25,414 nt of DNA, from positions 1 through 25,414 of the IMG/VR virus record IMGVR_UViG_3300047667_000418. One strand, written 5' to 3'. Position 1 is the stretch's first letter, and every line of letters starts with the position of its first letter. This document shows positions 17,256 through 23,387 of this stretch, piece after piece. The DNA is from a virus. A program made the position numbers and the translations under genes. The notes beneath the pieces are model-generated. The model was not told where the DNA came from. It did not search any database and saw nothing but the letters and a program-made list of their open reading frames with translations.

Positions 17256-17625
17256 TGATAAAGTAATAGATCATTATGAAAACCCTCGTAATGTAGGTGT
17301 AATGGATGCTGACGATCCTGATGTTGGCACTGGAATGGTAGGTGCACCCGCTTGTGGAGATGTGATGCGACTACAGATTAAAGTTAATGACCAAGGAGTC
17401 ATAGAAGATGCTAAGTTTAAAACATATGGGTGCGGGTCTGCAATTGCATCAAGTAGTCTCCTCACAGAATGGGTCAAAGGCCAACACATCGAACAAGCAG
17501 AAACAATTAGAAACACTGAAATCGCGGAAGAACTCGCACTCCCGCCGGTCAAGATCCACTGCTCGGTACTAGCCGAAGATGCGATTAAGTCAGCCGTCGA
17601 TAATTACAGAGACAAACACAGTTGA
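17245..17625 (+). CDS. iscU: Fe-S cluster assembly scaffold IscU
   Basis: Scaffold on which [2Fe-2S]/[4Fe-4S] clusters are built from sulfur supplied by the cysteine desulfurase IscS. 126 residues starting MAYSDKVIDHYENPRNVG, which lines up without gaps with E. coli IscU as I know it. C37, D39 (GAPACGD), C63 (YGCGSA), H105 and C106 (KIHC) are all present, as is the LPPVK motif bound by the chaperone HscA. ATG 17245 was chosen over TTG 17236 and ATG 17239 because it reproduces the family's exact N-terminus. No iscS, hscA or ferredoxin gene is in the window, so it would have to use host partners. It is downstream of metK, probably in the same transcript, and overlaps the DUF1289 gene by 47 bases. 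Confidence 0.95.
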   Translation: MAYSDKVIDHYENPRNVGVMDADDPDVGTGMVGAPACGDVMRLQIKVNDQGVIEDAKFKTYGCGSAIASSSLLTEWVKGQHIEQAETIRNTEIAEELALPPVKIHCSVLAEDAIKSAVDNYRDKHS

Positions 17626-17818
17626 GTCTCCTTGTATTGGATCGTGTAATATTGATTTTGATGTAACTGATATATGTCAAGGATGCGGTAGATCGATCAA
17701 TGATATTGCAAACTGGTCTGTTTATACAAATGAAGACAAAATATTAGCAAATGAAGATGCAAAAAAACGAATTACCGAAATTAAATGCAACTCACTGAGC
17801 AACAAAGAATGGATATGA
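17579..17818 (+). CDS. DUF1289-type small cysteine-rich (Fe-S) protein
   Basis: 79 residues with the DUF1289 signature SPCIGSC...CQGCGRS followed by INDIANWS and a charged helix, i.e. C-x3-C and C-x2-C pairs near 19-38. The family is annotated as a predicted Fe-S protein and has no proven function. ATG 17579 is the only ordinary start in the frame and lies inside the end of iscU, so the genes overlap by 47 bases and are likely translationally coupled; the first ~14 residues are therefore constrained by iscU coding. The pairing with iscU hints at a role in cluster handling or electron transfer, which is inference. It overlaps the next gene by 34 bases if that gene starts at its first ATG. Confidence 0.85.
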   Translation: MRLSQPSIITETNTVESPCIGSCNIDFDVTDICQGCGRSINDIANWSVYTNEDKILANEDAKKRITEIKCNSLSNKEWI

Positions 17819-18744
17819 CACCTAAGGGTTTCGGTTTGCCAAAAAAACTTTGGCGCCAGCTTCTAAAGTATAGAAACAAAACAGTAAAAGAATGTGCATC
17901 AGACAAGATGTTTAGTCAAATGGCTTTTTACTCTGCATATATGCAATTGCACCCAGACAGAGATTTTGATTACACATTCAATTCATGGGGATTTCGTGCT
18001 GACTATGATTATGAAGCATTAAATGACAACGGCAAAAAAGCAAAAATCATATTAGCAATCGGTGACAGTTTCACTATGAATGTCGGCGGCCCATTAGAAC
18101 ATAGTTGGCCTAGTCAATTACAAGAACGAGTCAACATTCCAATTCTTAATGGTGGAGTTGATGGCTTAGGACCTGACTCTTATCATCTAATCGTAGATAA
18201 AATGAGAAAGTATTTTGATGTTCAACATACATTCTGTTTGTTTAATCTACACGGTGGAGCAACAGCAGATCAACTTGCAGATGCTAACTCTACTGAACAA
18301 AAGATACATATACTCAAATCATATGAATGGCCGCATGGATCAGAAATTGCATTTATTCCCCCGTGGTGTTGGGATCCTGAAATGCAAAAAATTCTACATA
18401 GACATTTCCCAGATGCTCATGCTTATGTGAGAGATTATGACTTTAAATATGCCGATATCCCATATGATATTTTTATGCTTTTATGCAGGGAAGAGTATCA
18501 AACATTCTCTACACCTAAATGGCCCTCATTAGATTCTATCTATACACAATTAGCCGCACACAATCACATGGACAATATGTTAAGTGATTCAGATAGGTAT
18601 TTCTTTTTACAGAAACTTATACCTAGATGCAAAAGTTATTTTTACCGCAACCGAGATTATAGACATATGAGTAAAATGGCTAATGGTATGGTTGCTGATT
18701 ATTTTTACGAGAAACTCGATCCAAAATTTATAAAACTTAGATAG
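17785..18744 (+). CDS. SGNH/GDSL-family hydrolase-like protein
   Basis: 319 residues. Block I is IGDSFT (D94, S95 nucleophile candidate), followed by NGGVDGLGPDSY (~122-133, block II-like glycine) and a late D291-x-x-H294 pair (DYRHMS) followed by MANGMVADYFYEKL, the usual SGNH block V context. The block III Gly-x-Asn-Asp is not clear; FNLHGG (~153-158) is in about the right place. SGNH enzymes are esterases or deacetylases, often on polysaccharides. No signal peptide, so if active it acts in the cytoplasm or on the virion. ATG 17785 overlaps DUF1289 by 34 bases; ATG 17809 or 17815 are alternatives. A substrate cannot be given. Confidence 0.75.
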   Translation: MQLTEQQRMDMTPKGFGLPKKLWRQLLKYRNKTVKECASDKMFSQMAFYSAYMQLHPDRDFDYTFNSWGFRADYDYEALNDNGKKAKIILAIGDSFTMNVGGPLEHSWPSQLQERVNIPILNGGVDGLGPDSYHLIVDKMRKYFDVQHTFCLFNLHGGATADQLADANSTEQKIHILKSYEWPHGSEIAFIPPWCWDPEMQKILHRHFPDAHAYVRDYDFKYADIPYDIFMLLCREEYQTFSTPKWPSLDSIYTQLAAHNHMDNMLSDSDRYFFLQKLIPRCKSYFYRNRDYRHMSKMANGMVADYFYEKLDPKFIKLR

Positions 18745-18764
18745 TAACAACGGAGACGTATCTA

Positions 18765-18905
18765 ATGGGTAATAGACGTAGGTTAAATACACGATCACTT
18801 AAGGCCAACCAGCAAAGAAATCGGAGAGTTCAACTGCTCCAACGAAAATGTGGATTATCTGCTGAGCCAGCAGAAAAAGCAAAATCTGAAATTAAAAAAC
18901 TTTAA
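18765..18905 (+). CDS. Small basic protein (46 aa), unknown
   Basis: An ORF with ATG at 18765 preceded by GGAGA, encoding a highly basic peptide (MGNRRRLNTRSLKANQQRNR, then a helical Glu/Lys-rich end). The charge suggests nucleic-acid or ribosome binding. It follows the SGNH gene by 20 bases on the same strand and closes this gene group. No family recognised. Confidence 0.6.
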   Translation: MGNRRRLNTRSLKANQQRNRRVQLLQRKCGLSAEPAEKAKSEIKKL

Positions 18906-19033
18906 TTAGAGTGTACTATCGCATTGTTCCAGACTTTGTTTAACCGTCCGGACTTCATCATTTTGTGAAATTTCTTGTATATCTTCTTCATAACTTCCTA
19001 GTAAATGTCAACGTGTGTATGTATTGTTACAGT

Positions 19034-19053
19034 TTTGTGACAAATTTGTGACA
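19034..19053 (+). promoter_or_regulatory. Direct repeats before the peroxiredoxin gene
   Basis: TTTGTGACA occurs twice, 11 bases apart (19034-19042 and 19045-19053), about one turn of the helix, in the 240-base gap 18906-19145. Such an arrangement suits a regulator that binds half-sites on one face of the DNA. An 8-base palindrome (GTCCGGAC) lies at 18946-18953. No convincing -35/-10 pair was found in this gap. Confidence 0.4.
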
Positions 19054-19145
19054 TATAAGTATATAGTCCTTTTAAACTGAAAAAATATTTTTGCACTAGA
19101 AAACATGTGTAAATACATCAGCATACAAAACAAAGGAGCTAAACA

Positions 19146-19733
19146 ATGCCAAGTAACGCGGGAATGAAAACAGTAGGTGATCAAATAGCACCTTTTAAAG
19201 TAACAGGGGTTAAACCAGGTCAACCAGACACAGATCAGTTTTTTGAAATCACTGAAAAATCTTTTGAAGGTAAGTGGAAGATTCTAATGTTCTATCCAAA
19301 AGACTTTACATTCGTTTGTCCAACAGAAATCATAGACTATGATTCATTAAACGATGAGTTTGAAAGTAGAGACACAGTTCTATTGACAGGTAGTACTGAT
19401 AATGAATTCTGTAAATTAGCATGGCAAAAAGAACATCCTGGGTTGCGAGAAATCAAGCACACTCAGTTTGCCGATACTCAACGAAGTTACAAAGATGCTC
19501 ATGGTGAAGGTCATAACTATAGTCTATGCAGACAATTAGGTATCTTCTTTCATCCTGCAGGAGCATGTTTACGTGCTACGTTTATCGTTGATCCAAACAA
19601 CGTGATTCAGCATGTTACTGTAAACGATTTAACTACAGGTAGATCAGCAATAGAGACTCTAAGAGTATTAGATGCTATTCAAGCATGTGCGAATACACCA
19701 GCTGGACGTGAAGTAGGTGGCTGTACTTTATAA
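19146..19733 (+). CDS. ahpC: AhpC-type 2-Cys peroxiredoxin
   Basis: Reduces hydrogen peroxide and organic peroxides. The 195 residues contain the peroxidatic site PKDFTFVCPTE (P51, C58) and a matching arginine R143, with candidate resolving cysteines C181 and C193 near the C-terminus; further cysteines are at 89, 128 and 141. The overall shape resembles AhpC proteins with the LNDEFESRD segment. Start: ATG 19146 behind AAAGGAG. It has its own upstream region with direct repeats and is convergent with the radical SAM gene, overlapping it by 6 bases. No AhpF-like reductase is present; the phage glutaredoxin or host thioredoxin could recycle it. It may protect oxidant-sensitive Fe-S or radical enzymes (inference). 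Confidence 0.93.
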   Translation: MPSNAGMKTVGDQIAPFKVTGVKPGQPDTDQFFEITEKSFEGKWKILMFYPKDFTFVCPTEIIDYDSLNDEFESRDTVLLTGSTDNEFCKLAWQKEHPGLREIKHTQFADTQRSYKDAHGEGHNYSLCRQLGIFFHPAGACLRATFIVDPNNVIQHVTVNDLTTGRSAIETLRVLDAIQACANTPAGREVGGCTL

Positions 19734-20870
19734 GTATTGTTGTGCAAAGGCATCGTTAAGACCGCATGTCTTTGCACACACTTGTAACTTTCCTTCATTG
19801 CAACTAGACTTGCCCCAACTATCTTCAATCAAATTAAAATAGTTATTCTCTAATATTTCTTCAATTGTGTAATCTAATGCACTAATATTTTCCTTACCCA
19901 CTTTATTAATCACAGACCATATCTGACTACCTCTCGGTGTGTGATACCAGTTATACATTTGTCCTGCTACCCAGCAACAGGGTTGTAGTATTCCTTCAGC
20001 ACTTACATAGATACTTTTTTCTTCTTTTACCTTACATTTTATAGGTGTAGAGTCATAATGTTGTTGAACTTTAGACCTAGAATTAAATAATTCTGGAGTT
20101 AACTTCCCTAATAAATCTACTTTTTTTGTTGGAAAAATGATTTCTTTTTCCTCTGCTATACTCGACATCTCTTTAGTAAATTGATTAGCGTAGGCCGCCC
20201 CTCTGGGCTCTCTGATGACGATTTCCATACCGGTTCTGTCTAATGTTTTGATGTATGACTTAGTGCTTCCTGCGACACTAGAAAAGAACCTAGATGATGT
20301 TTTAACTTGAAACTTTTGGAAACCCATTTGCTCTGAAAGCCTTCTGGCCTCTTCGACTTGATGCTCGTTGTGTTCAAAAACAATGTATTCCCAATGAGCA
20401 ATTCCACCTGCATCTATGAACGACTTTGCGTTCTCCATTATCTTATCCCAAATAGTATTTTTACGATATAGATAATTCGTATCTTCTAGTCCATCTATGC
20501 TAAAAATAACATAGCCATCAGTGCCAATAACTTCTGCTAAATCTTTCCACCATTGTTTAGTTCTTGCAGATCCATTAGTATTCATACTTAGATATATTGT
20601 TGGATTAACACTTCTAAAATGTTTGAATACTTTTAATGTATCTTTAGCAACTATAGGATCTCCGTAGTTACCGCACATAAACATATGATTAAGTTGTTGA
20701 ATAAATTGATCAGGGAAAATAGTAATGATGTCAGTTAATGACAGTTCAGCGTTTTGTAACCAGGGGTTATCTTCTCCGCCATTAATGTTTCTAGCACACA
20801 TAGGACATGCGGCATTACATTTCTCTGTAATTTCTAAATGTACTGTTCTTATGTCCTCGTAATCATACAT
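19728..20870 (-). CDS. Radical SAM enzyme with SPASM-like C-terminal cysteines
   Basis: 380 residues. The cluster motif C18-x3-C22-x2-C25 (EKCNAACPMCAR) binds the SAM-cleaving [4Fe-4S] cluster; CGNYGDP (66-72) corresponds to the SAM-binding GGE-like strand. The C-terminal part has C279, then G293-x4-C298 with C299, then C357, C365 and C369, the layout of a SPASM/twitch auxiliary cluster domain. Such enzymes often modify peptides, enzymes or nucleotides; the substrate here is unknown. Its start overlaps the stop of the methyltransferase-like gene (TAATG), so the two are translationally coupled and probably act together. It needs SAM, Fe-S clusters and a reductant, all of which have candidate genes nearby. 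It is too long for QueE, and no queuosine genes are in the window. Confidence 0.88.
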   Translation of the reverse strand: MYDYEDIRTVHLEITEKCNAACPMCARNINGGEDNPWLQNAELSLTDIITIFPDQFIQQLNHMFMCGNYGDPIVAKDTLKVFKHFRSVNPTIYLSMNTNGSARTKQWWKDLAEVIGTDGYVIFSIDGLEDTNYLYRKNTIWDKIMENAKSFIDAGGIAHWEYIVFEHNEHQVEEARRLSEQMGFQKFQVKTSSRFFSSVAGSTKSYIKTLDRTGMEIVIREPRGAAYANQFTKEMSSIAEEKEIIFPTKKVDLLGKLTPELFNSRSKVQQHYDSTPIKCKVKEEKSIYVSAEGILQPCCWVAGQMYNWYHTPRGSQIWSVINKVGKENISALDYTIEEILENNYFNLIEDSWGKSSCNEGKLQVCAKTCGLNDAFAQQYL

Positions 20871-21421
20871 TATTTTCTACCAATAATCATGTAACGATTG
20901 TAACTTGAACTCCCATAATCAAAGAGTTTTGTTTCTGCGAATAGCAACTCTGTTAGTGGAAATCTTTCTTGTAACGATTCTATATTAGAACATGGATTCG
21001 TCACTAACCAAGGTTCTTCTTCTTTCGATACGTCACTAGATTGAATACAAACTAATGCATTTGGATCAACATTGTTAAACCAGTCATCAGTCATATGTTC
21101 TACACTTGTGTTAATTACTACACTGTGTCCTTGAATATGATACGTAGAAGCATCTGCCGTAACGTTCCTTAACTGTGCATTTCCACCAATCATAAAGCCC
21201 TGACAGAGTATATCAGCTCCTCTAGTCGCTTCTGAGTTGATATCTATACCTAAGATGTGCTGATACATGTCTCGTTTACGAGTTAAAAGCATAAAACCTA
21301 ACATATTATACCAGCACCCAATAATAGAAACTACGGCATCTTGTGGTATATACTGTTCAATAGTATCACATAACCAAAGTTTACTTTGAGTTTGTCCGTG
21401 AGAGAATGATAATAAGTCCAT
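20870..21421 (-). CDS. Putative class I SAM-dependent methyltransferase
   Basis: 183 residues with a Rossmann-like pattern: strand 1 and loop VSIIGCWYNMLG (~31-42, an unusual glycine-poor motif I), GIDIN (~58-62, acidic end of strand 2), NVTAD (~86-90) and VVINTSVEHM (~101-110, motif IV). The segment EHMTDDWF resembles small-molecule or protein methyltransferases more than DNA ones. The assignment rests on fold pattern, so it is moderate. It is first in a two-gene minus-strand operon with the radical SAM enzyme and is divergent from the tRNA operon (75 bases between). No clear Shine-Dalgarno sequence precedes the ATG. Confidence 0.65.
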   Translation of the reverse strand: MDLLSFSHGQTQSKLWLCDTIEQYIPQDAVVSIIGCWYNMLGFMLLTRKRDMYQHILGIDINSEATRGADILCQGFMIGGNAQLRNVTADASTYHIQGHSVVINTSVEHMTDDWFNNVDPNALVCIQSSDVSKEEEPWLVTNPCSNIESLQERFPLTELLFAETKLFDYGSSSYNRYMIIGRK

Positions 21422-21448
21422 AATACTATTTAATGGGTAAGAAAACCT

Positions 21449-21477
21449 TTGACAAAAAATAATGTGTCTGATATAAT
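21449..21477 (+). promoter_or_regulatory. Perfect consensus sigma70 promoter of the tRNA operon
   Basis: TTGACA and TATAAT are exactly 17 bases apart, ending 19 bases before the first tRNA. A fully consensus promoter suggests strong expression by unmodified host polymerase, early in infection. Confidence 0.85.
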
Positions 21478-21496
21478 ACTCACTAAATATAATGAT

Positions 21497-21571
21497 GCTC
21501 CCTTAACTCAGTGGTAGAGTAACTGCTTTGTAAGCAGTAGGTCGTCCGTTCAAATCGGACAGGGAGCTCCA
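21497..21571 (+). tRNA. tRNA-Thr (anticodon TGT)
   Basis: 75 bases with encoded CCA. The acceptor stem GCTCCCT/AGGGAGC, anticodon stem ACTGC/GCAGT with loop TTTGTAA, and T arm GTCCG-TTCAAAT-CGGAC are all complete. It reads ACA (and ACG by wobble), a codon used heavily in the tail genes. Confidence 0.97.
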
Positions 21572-21578
21572 GTTTATT

Positions 21579-21654
21579 GGGGCGGTAGCTCAGTTGGGAG
21601 AGCGGCTGGTTTGCAACCAGCAGGTCGTAGGTTCGATCCCTATTCGCTCCACCA
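21579..21654 (+). tRNA. tRNA-Ala (anticodon TGC)
   Basis: 76 bases with encoded CCA, 7 bases after tRNA-Thr. The acceptor stem GGGGCGG/TCGCTCC has two G-U pairs; the anticodon stem is GCTGG/CCAGC with loop TTTGCAA; the T loop is TTCGATC. It reads GCA, the preferred alanine codon in this window. Confidence 0.97.
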
Positions 21655-21671
21655 TATACTATAGAGAGTTT

Positions 21672-21878
21672 ATGAAATTACGTGAAAAGTTGAATGCAAG
21701 AATGGATGAGATACAACGTATCATGGAAGCCAACGAACATCTTGCTGACCCAGACAAAGTAACAGATTTGTTAGACAAAGTTACCTTTGCTTGGGAAGTA
21801 CTAAGTGAAGAAGATAGAGATTACATACATGGCGTGCAAGTCGCACTAGAAGAAAAAATGGAATGGAAACTAGATTAG
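21672..21878 (+). CDS. Small helical protein (68 aa) between tRNA genes
   Basis: An all-helical, acidic/charged protein (MKLREKLNARMDEIQRIMEA at the start, VLSEEDRDYIHGVQ in the middle). I recall similar short proteins in marine T4-like phages, with no known function. ATG 21672 was chosen because the upstream part of the frame runs through tRNA-Ala; the start has only a weak AGAG ahead of it and lies 17 bases after the tRNA end. Its TAG stop shares its last base with the first base of tRNA-Leu, so processing of that tRNA would destroy the stop codon in the same transcript. Confidence 0.75.
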   Translation: MKLREKLNARMDEIQRIMEANEHLADPDKVTDLLDKVTFAWEVLSEEDRDYIHGVQVALEEKMEWKLD

Positions 21879-21964
21879 CCCGAGTGGTGGAATTGGTAGA
21901 CACAAGGGACTTAAAATCCCTCGATAGAAATATCATGCCGGTTCAAGTCCGGCCTCGGGTACCA
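21878..21964 (+). tRNA. tRNA-Leu (anticodon TAA)
   Basis: 87 bases, class II with a long variable arm and encoded CCA. Acceptor stem GCCCGAG/CTCGGGT (first pair G-U, as in E. coli tRNA-Leu UAA), anticodon stem AGGGA/TCCCT with loop CTTAAAA, T arm GCCGG-TTCAAGT-CCGGC. It reads TTA. Its first base is the last base of the upstream stop codon, and the fpr ATG starts 6 bases after its CCA end. Confidence 0.96.
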
Positions 21965-21969
21965 ATATT

Positions 21970-22689
21970 ATGATAAAAGTAAACGTAACAAATATAGTTC
22001 ATTGGTCTGATAGGACTTTTAGTATTAAAACAACTAGAGATGAATCTTTTAGATTTGAGTCCGGTGAGTTTGCTATGATCGGAATGATGAGTGACAAGTA
22101 TAAGAAAAATGTCATTAGAGCATACAGTGTTGTCAGTCCTCCCTGGGCTGAGAACTTAGAGTTCTTAAGTATTAAGAATGTAGGTCCTCTGACAAATGAA
22201 TTATCAAATGTTAAAGTAGGAGATGAACTTGTACTCTTACCGAAGACTACTGGAACATTACGAAATGCTTTTCTTACTCCAGGTGGTAAACGTTTATTGT
22301 TGTTGGCAACAGGAACAGGACTTGCTCCTTTCATGTCAACGATTAGAGACTTAGATATTATTGAATCATTTGATAGTATTCACTTAGTTCATTCTGCTAG
22401 ACATAGAGATGACTTAGCCTATAACAAAGAACTCACCTCAATCTTTGAAGACGAGCCTGACATACATGAATTGTTAAAAGACAAATTGATATACACTCCT
22501 CTAGTCACTGGCGAAGGTGATCAACGAATCGACAATAGATTCATACAGCCAGGTGATCGTGTTATGGCTTGTGGCAACATGCAGTTTAACTATGACGTAG
22601 TTGAATGGTGCAAAGACTTAGGCATGACTGAAGGGTCAAACAGAGAGACTGGCGAGTTCGTTATTGAAAAAGCATTCGTGGATCAATAG
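21970..22689 (+). CDS. fpr: Ferredoxin/flavodoxin-NADP+ reductase (Fpr type)
   Basis: Moves electrons between NADPH and ferredoxin or flavodoxin, using FAD. The 239 residues show the FAD-binding RAYS (50-53), the pyrophosphate/NADP loop ATGTGLAP (113-120), a late ACGNMQF segment (200-206) and the C-terminal FVIEKAFVDQ that resembles bacterial Fpr of the Azotobacter/Rhodobacter kind. It is slightly short for the family (about 250-260) but has all core motifs. The ATG is five bases from the end of tRNA-Leu with no Shine-Dalgarno sequence, so a tRNA-processed message would be almost leaderless. No ferredoxin or flavodoxin gene is in the window. Plausible jobs: reducing the radical SAM cluster, supporting Fe-S assembly, or RNR cofactor assembly. 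Confidence 0.92.
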   Translation: MIKVNVTNIVHWSDRTFSIKTTRDESFRFESGEFAMIGMMSDKYKKNVIRAYSVVSPPWAENLEFLSIKNVGPLTNELSNVKVGDELVLLPKTTGTLRNAFLTPGGKRLLLLATGTGLAPFMSTIRDLDIIESFDSIHLVHSARHRDDLAYNKELTSIFEDEPDIHELLKDKLIYTPLVTGEGDQRIDNRFIQPGDRVMACGNMQFNYDVVEWCKDLGMTEGSNRETGEFVIEKAFVDQ

Positions 22690-22695
22690 CCACAA

Positions 22696-22719
22696 AAAAG
22701 CAGACCGAAGTCTGCTTTT
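22696..22719 (+). terminator. Bidirectional terminator between fpr and membrane peptide gene
   Basis: AAAAGCAGAC pairs with GTCTGCTTTT around a CGAA loop (10 bp). The A/T-flanked stem works on both strands and lies between convergent genes. Confidence 0.85.
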
Positions 22720-22733
22720 ATAAATTCTTAAAT

Positions 22734-22955
22734 TTATTCTTTCGTAAATAAATGAATTAAAATGATTGCTACTAGTAAGCCAACAAATCCGGCTTCGCCT
22801 AAACTGTTCACTAAATTTAACAATCCACCGACAACATTGACACCCATTAGGTCGCCAAATAGTACGCCTACTACTACGCCAAGCCCTAATAGGCCAACAG
22901 CGATACCAGTAAGTCCTTTGATCATATCATTGATCATTGCCATTACATTATTCAT
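22734..22955 (-). CDS. Two-segment small membrane protein (73 aa)
   Basis: Glycine-rich hydrophobic protein with likely membrane helices at ~13-34 (GLTGIAVGLLGLGVVVGVLF) and ~53-70 (EAGFVGLLVAIILIHLF). A strong Shine-Dalgarno sequence (GAGGAGG on the minus strand) precedes the ATG, which supports this strand over the overlapping plus-strand ORF. Size and two-helix layout would suit a holin or a pore-forming peptide, but no lysis gene is nearby, so this is only a possibility. Confidence 0.75.
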   Translation of the reverse strand: MNNVMAMINDMIKGLTGIAVGLLGLGVVVGVLFGDLMGVNVVGGLLNLVNSLGEAGFVGLLVAIILIHLFTKE

Positions 22956-23070
22956 ATTGAGTCCTCCTCAAATATTTGCATTATTGCATTTCCTCACTAA
23001 TATTTAGTACATTTTAGGGTGTTTATAAAGAAGTATTTTTTAATTGTTGGTTTAATAAGGATAATTTGGG

Positions 23071-23078
23071 CATAAATA
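23071..23078 (+). promoter_or_regulatory. Putative T4-type late promoter (CATAAATA)
   Basis: CATAAATA lies 107 bases before the 49-residue membrane protein gene, in the 229-base divergent gap 22956-23184. The same gap has a 12-base TAATACTATTTA (23093-23104) also present at 21421-21432. Confidence 0.45.
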
Positions 23079-23184
23079 ACGGATTTTACATATAATACTA
23101 TTTAGGATGGGTAAAACCGACTAAATAATAACACGGAAAAGCATTTGTTGATCCGTAAGTAATGAAATCTAATGGAGGAACAAT

Positions 23185-23334
23185 ATGGATTTTCAAACAA
23201 TATTAGCAATTGCAATTATTGCTGGAGTTGTATTCTTTGTGATGAAAAAACGCAAAGATAAGAAATCATCAGGTGGCACCGGAAGCGGTGGCGGCAGAGG
23301 ATCAATCTCTAAATACAAAACCAAACGCAAATAA
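23185..23334 (+). CDS. Single-pass membrane protein with basic Gly-rich tail (49 aa)
   Basis: An N-terminal helix (FQTILAIAIIAGVVFFVM, ~3-20) followed by KKRKDKK, a GGTGSGGG stretch and a basic end. The charge layout predicts the tail is cytoplasmic. GGAGG precedes the ATG at good spacing. The barrel protein gene follows 53 bases later in the same direction. Unknown family. Confidence 0.75.
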   Translation: MDFQTILAIAIIAGVVFFVMKKRKDKKSSGGTGSGGGRGSISKYKTKRK

Positions 23335-23387
23335 GAATTAACCCGTCTTATTATAATTACAGTTGCTTCAATGCAAGGAGAAATAAT

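Noticed and set aside
21594-21671. Longer N-terminus for the 68-codon gene
   Set aside because: These codons run through tRNA-Ala, so the ATG at 21672 is preferred.
22762-23007. 81-codon plus-strand frame
   Set aside because: It overlaps the minus-strand membrane protein, which has a strong ribosome site and a sensible two-helix protein; the plus frame is Pro/Thr-rich shadow sequence.
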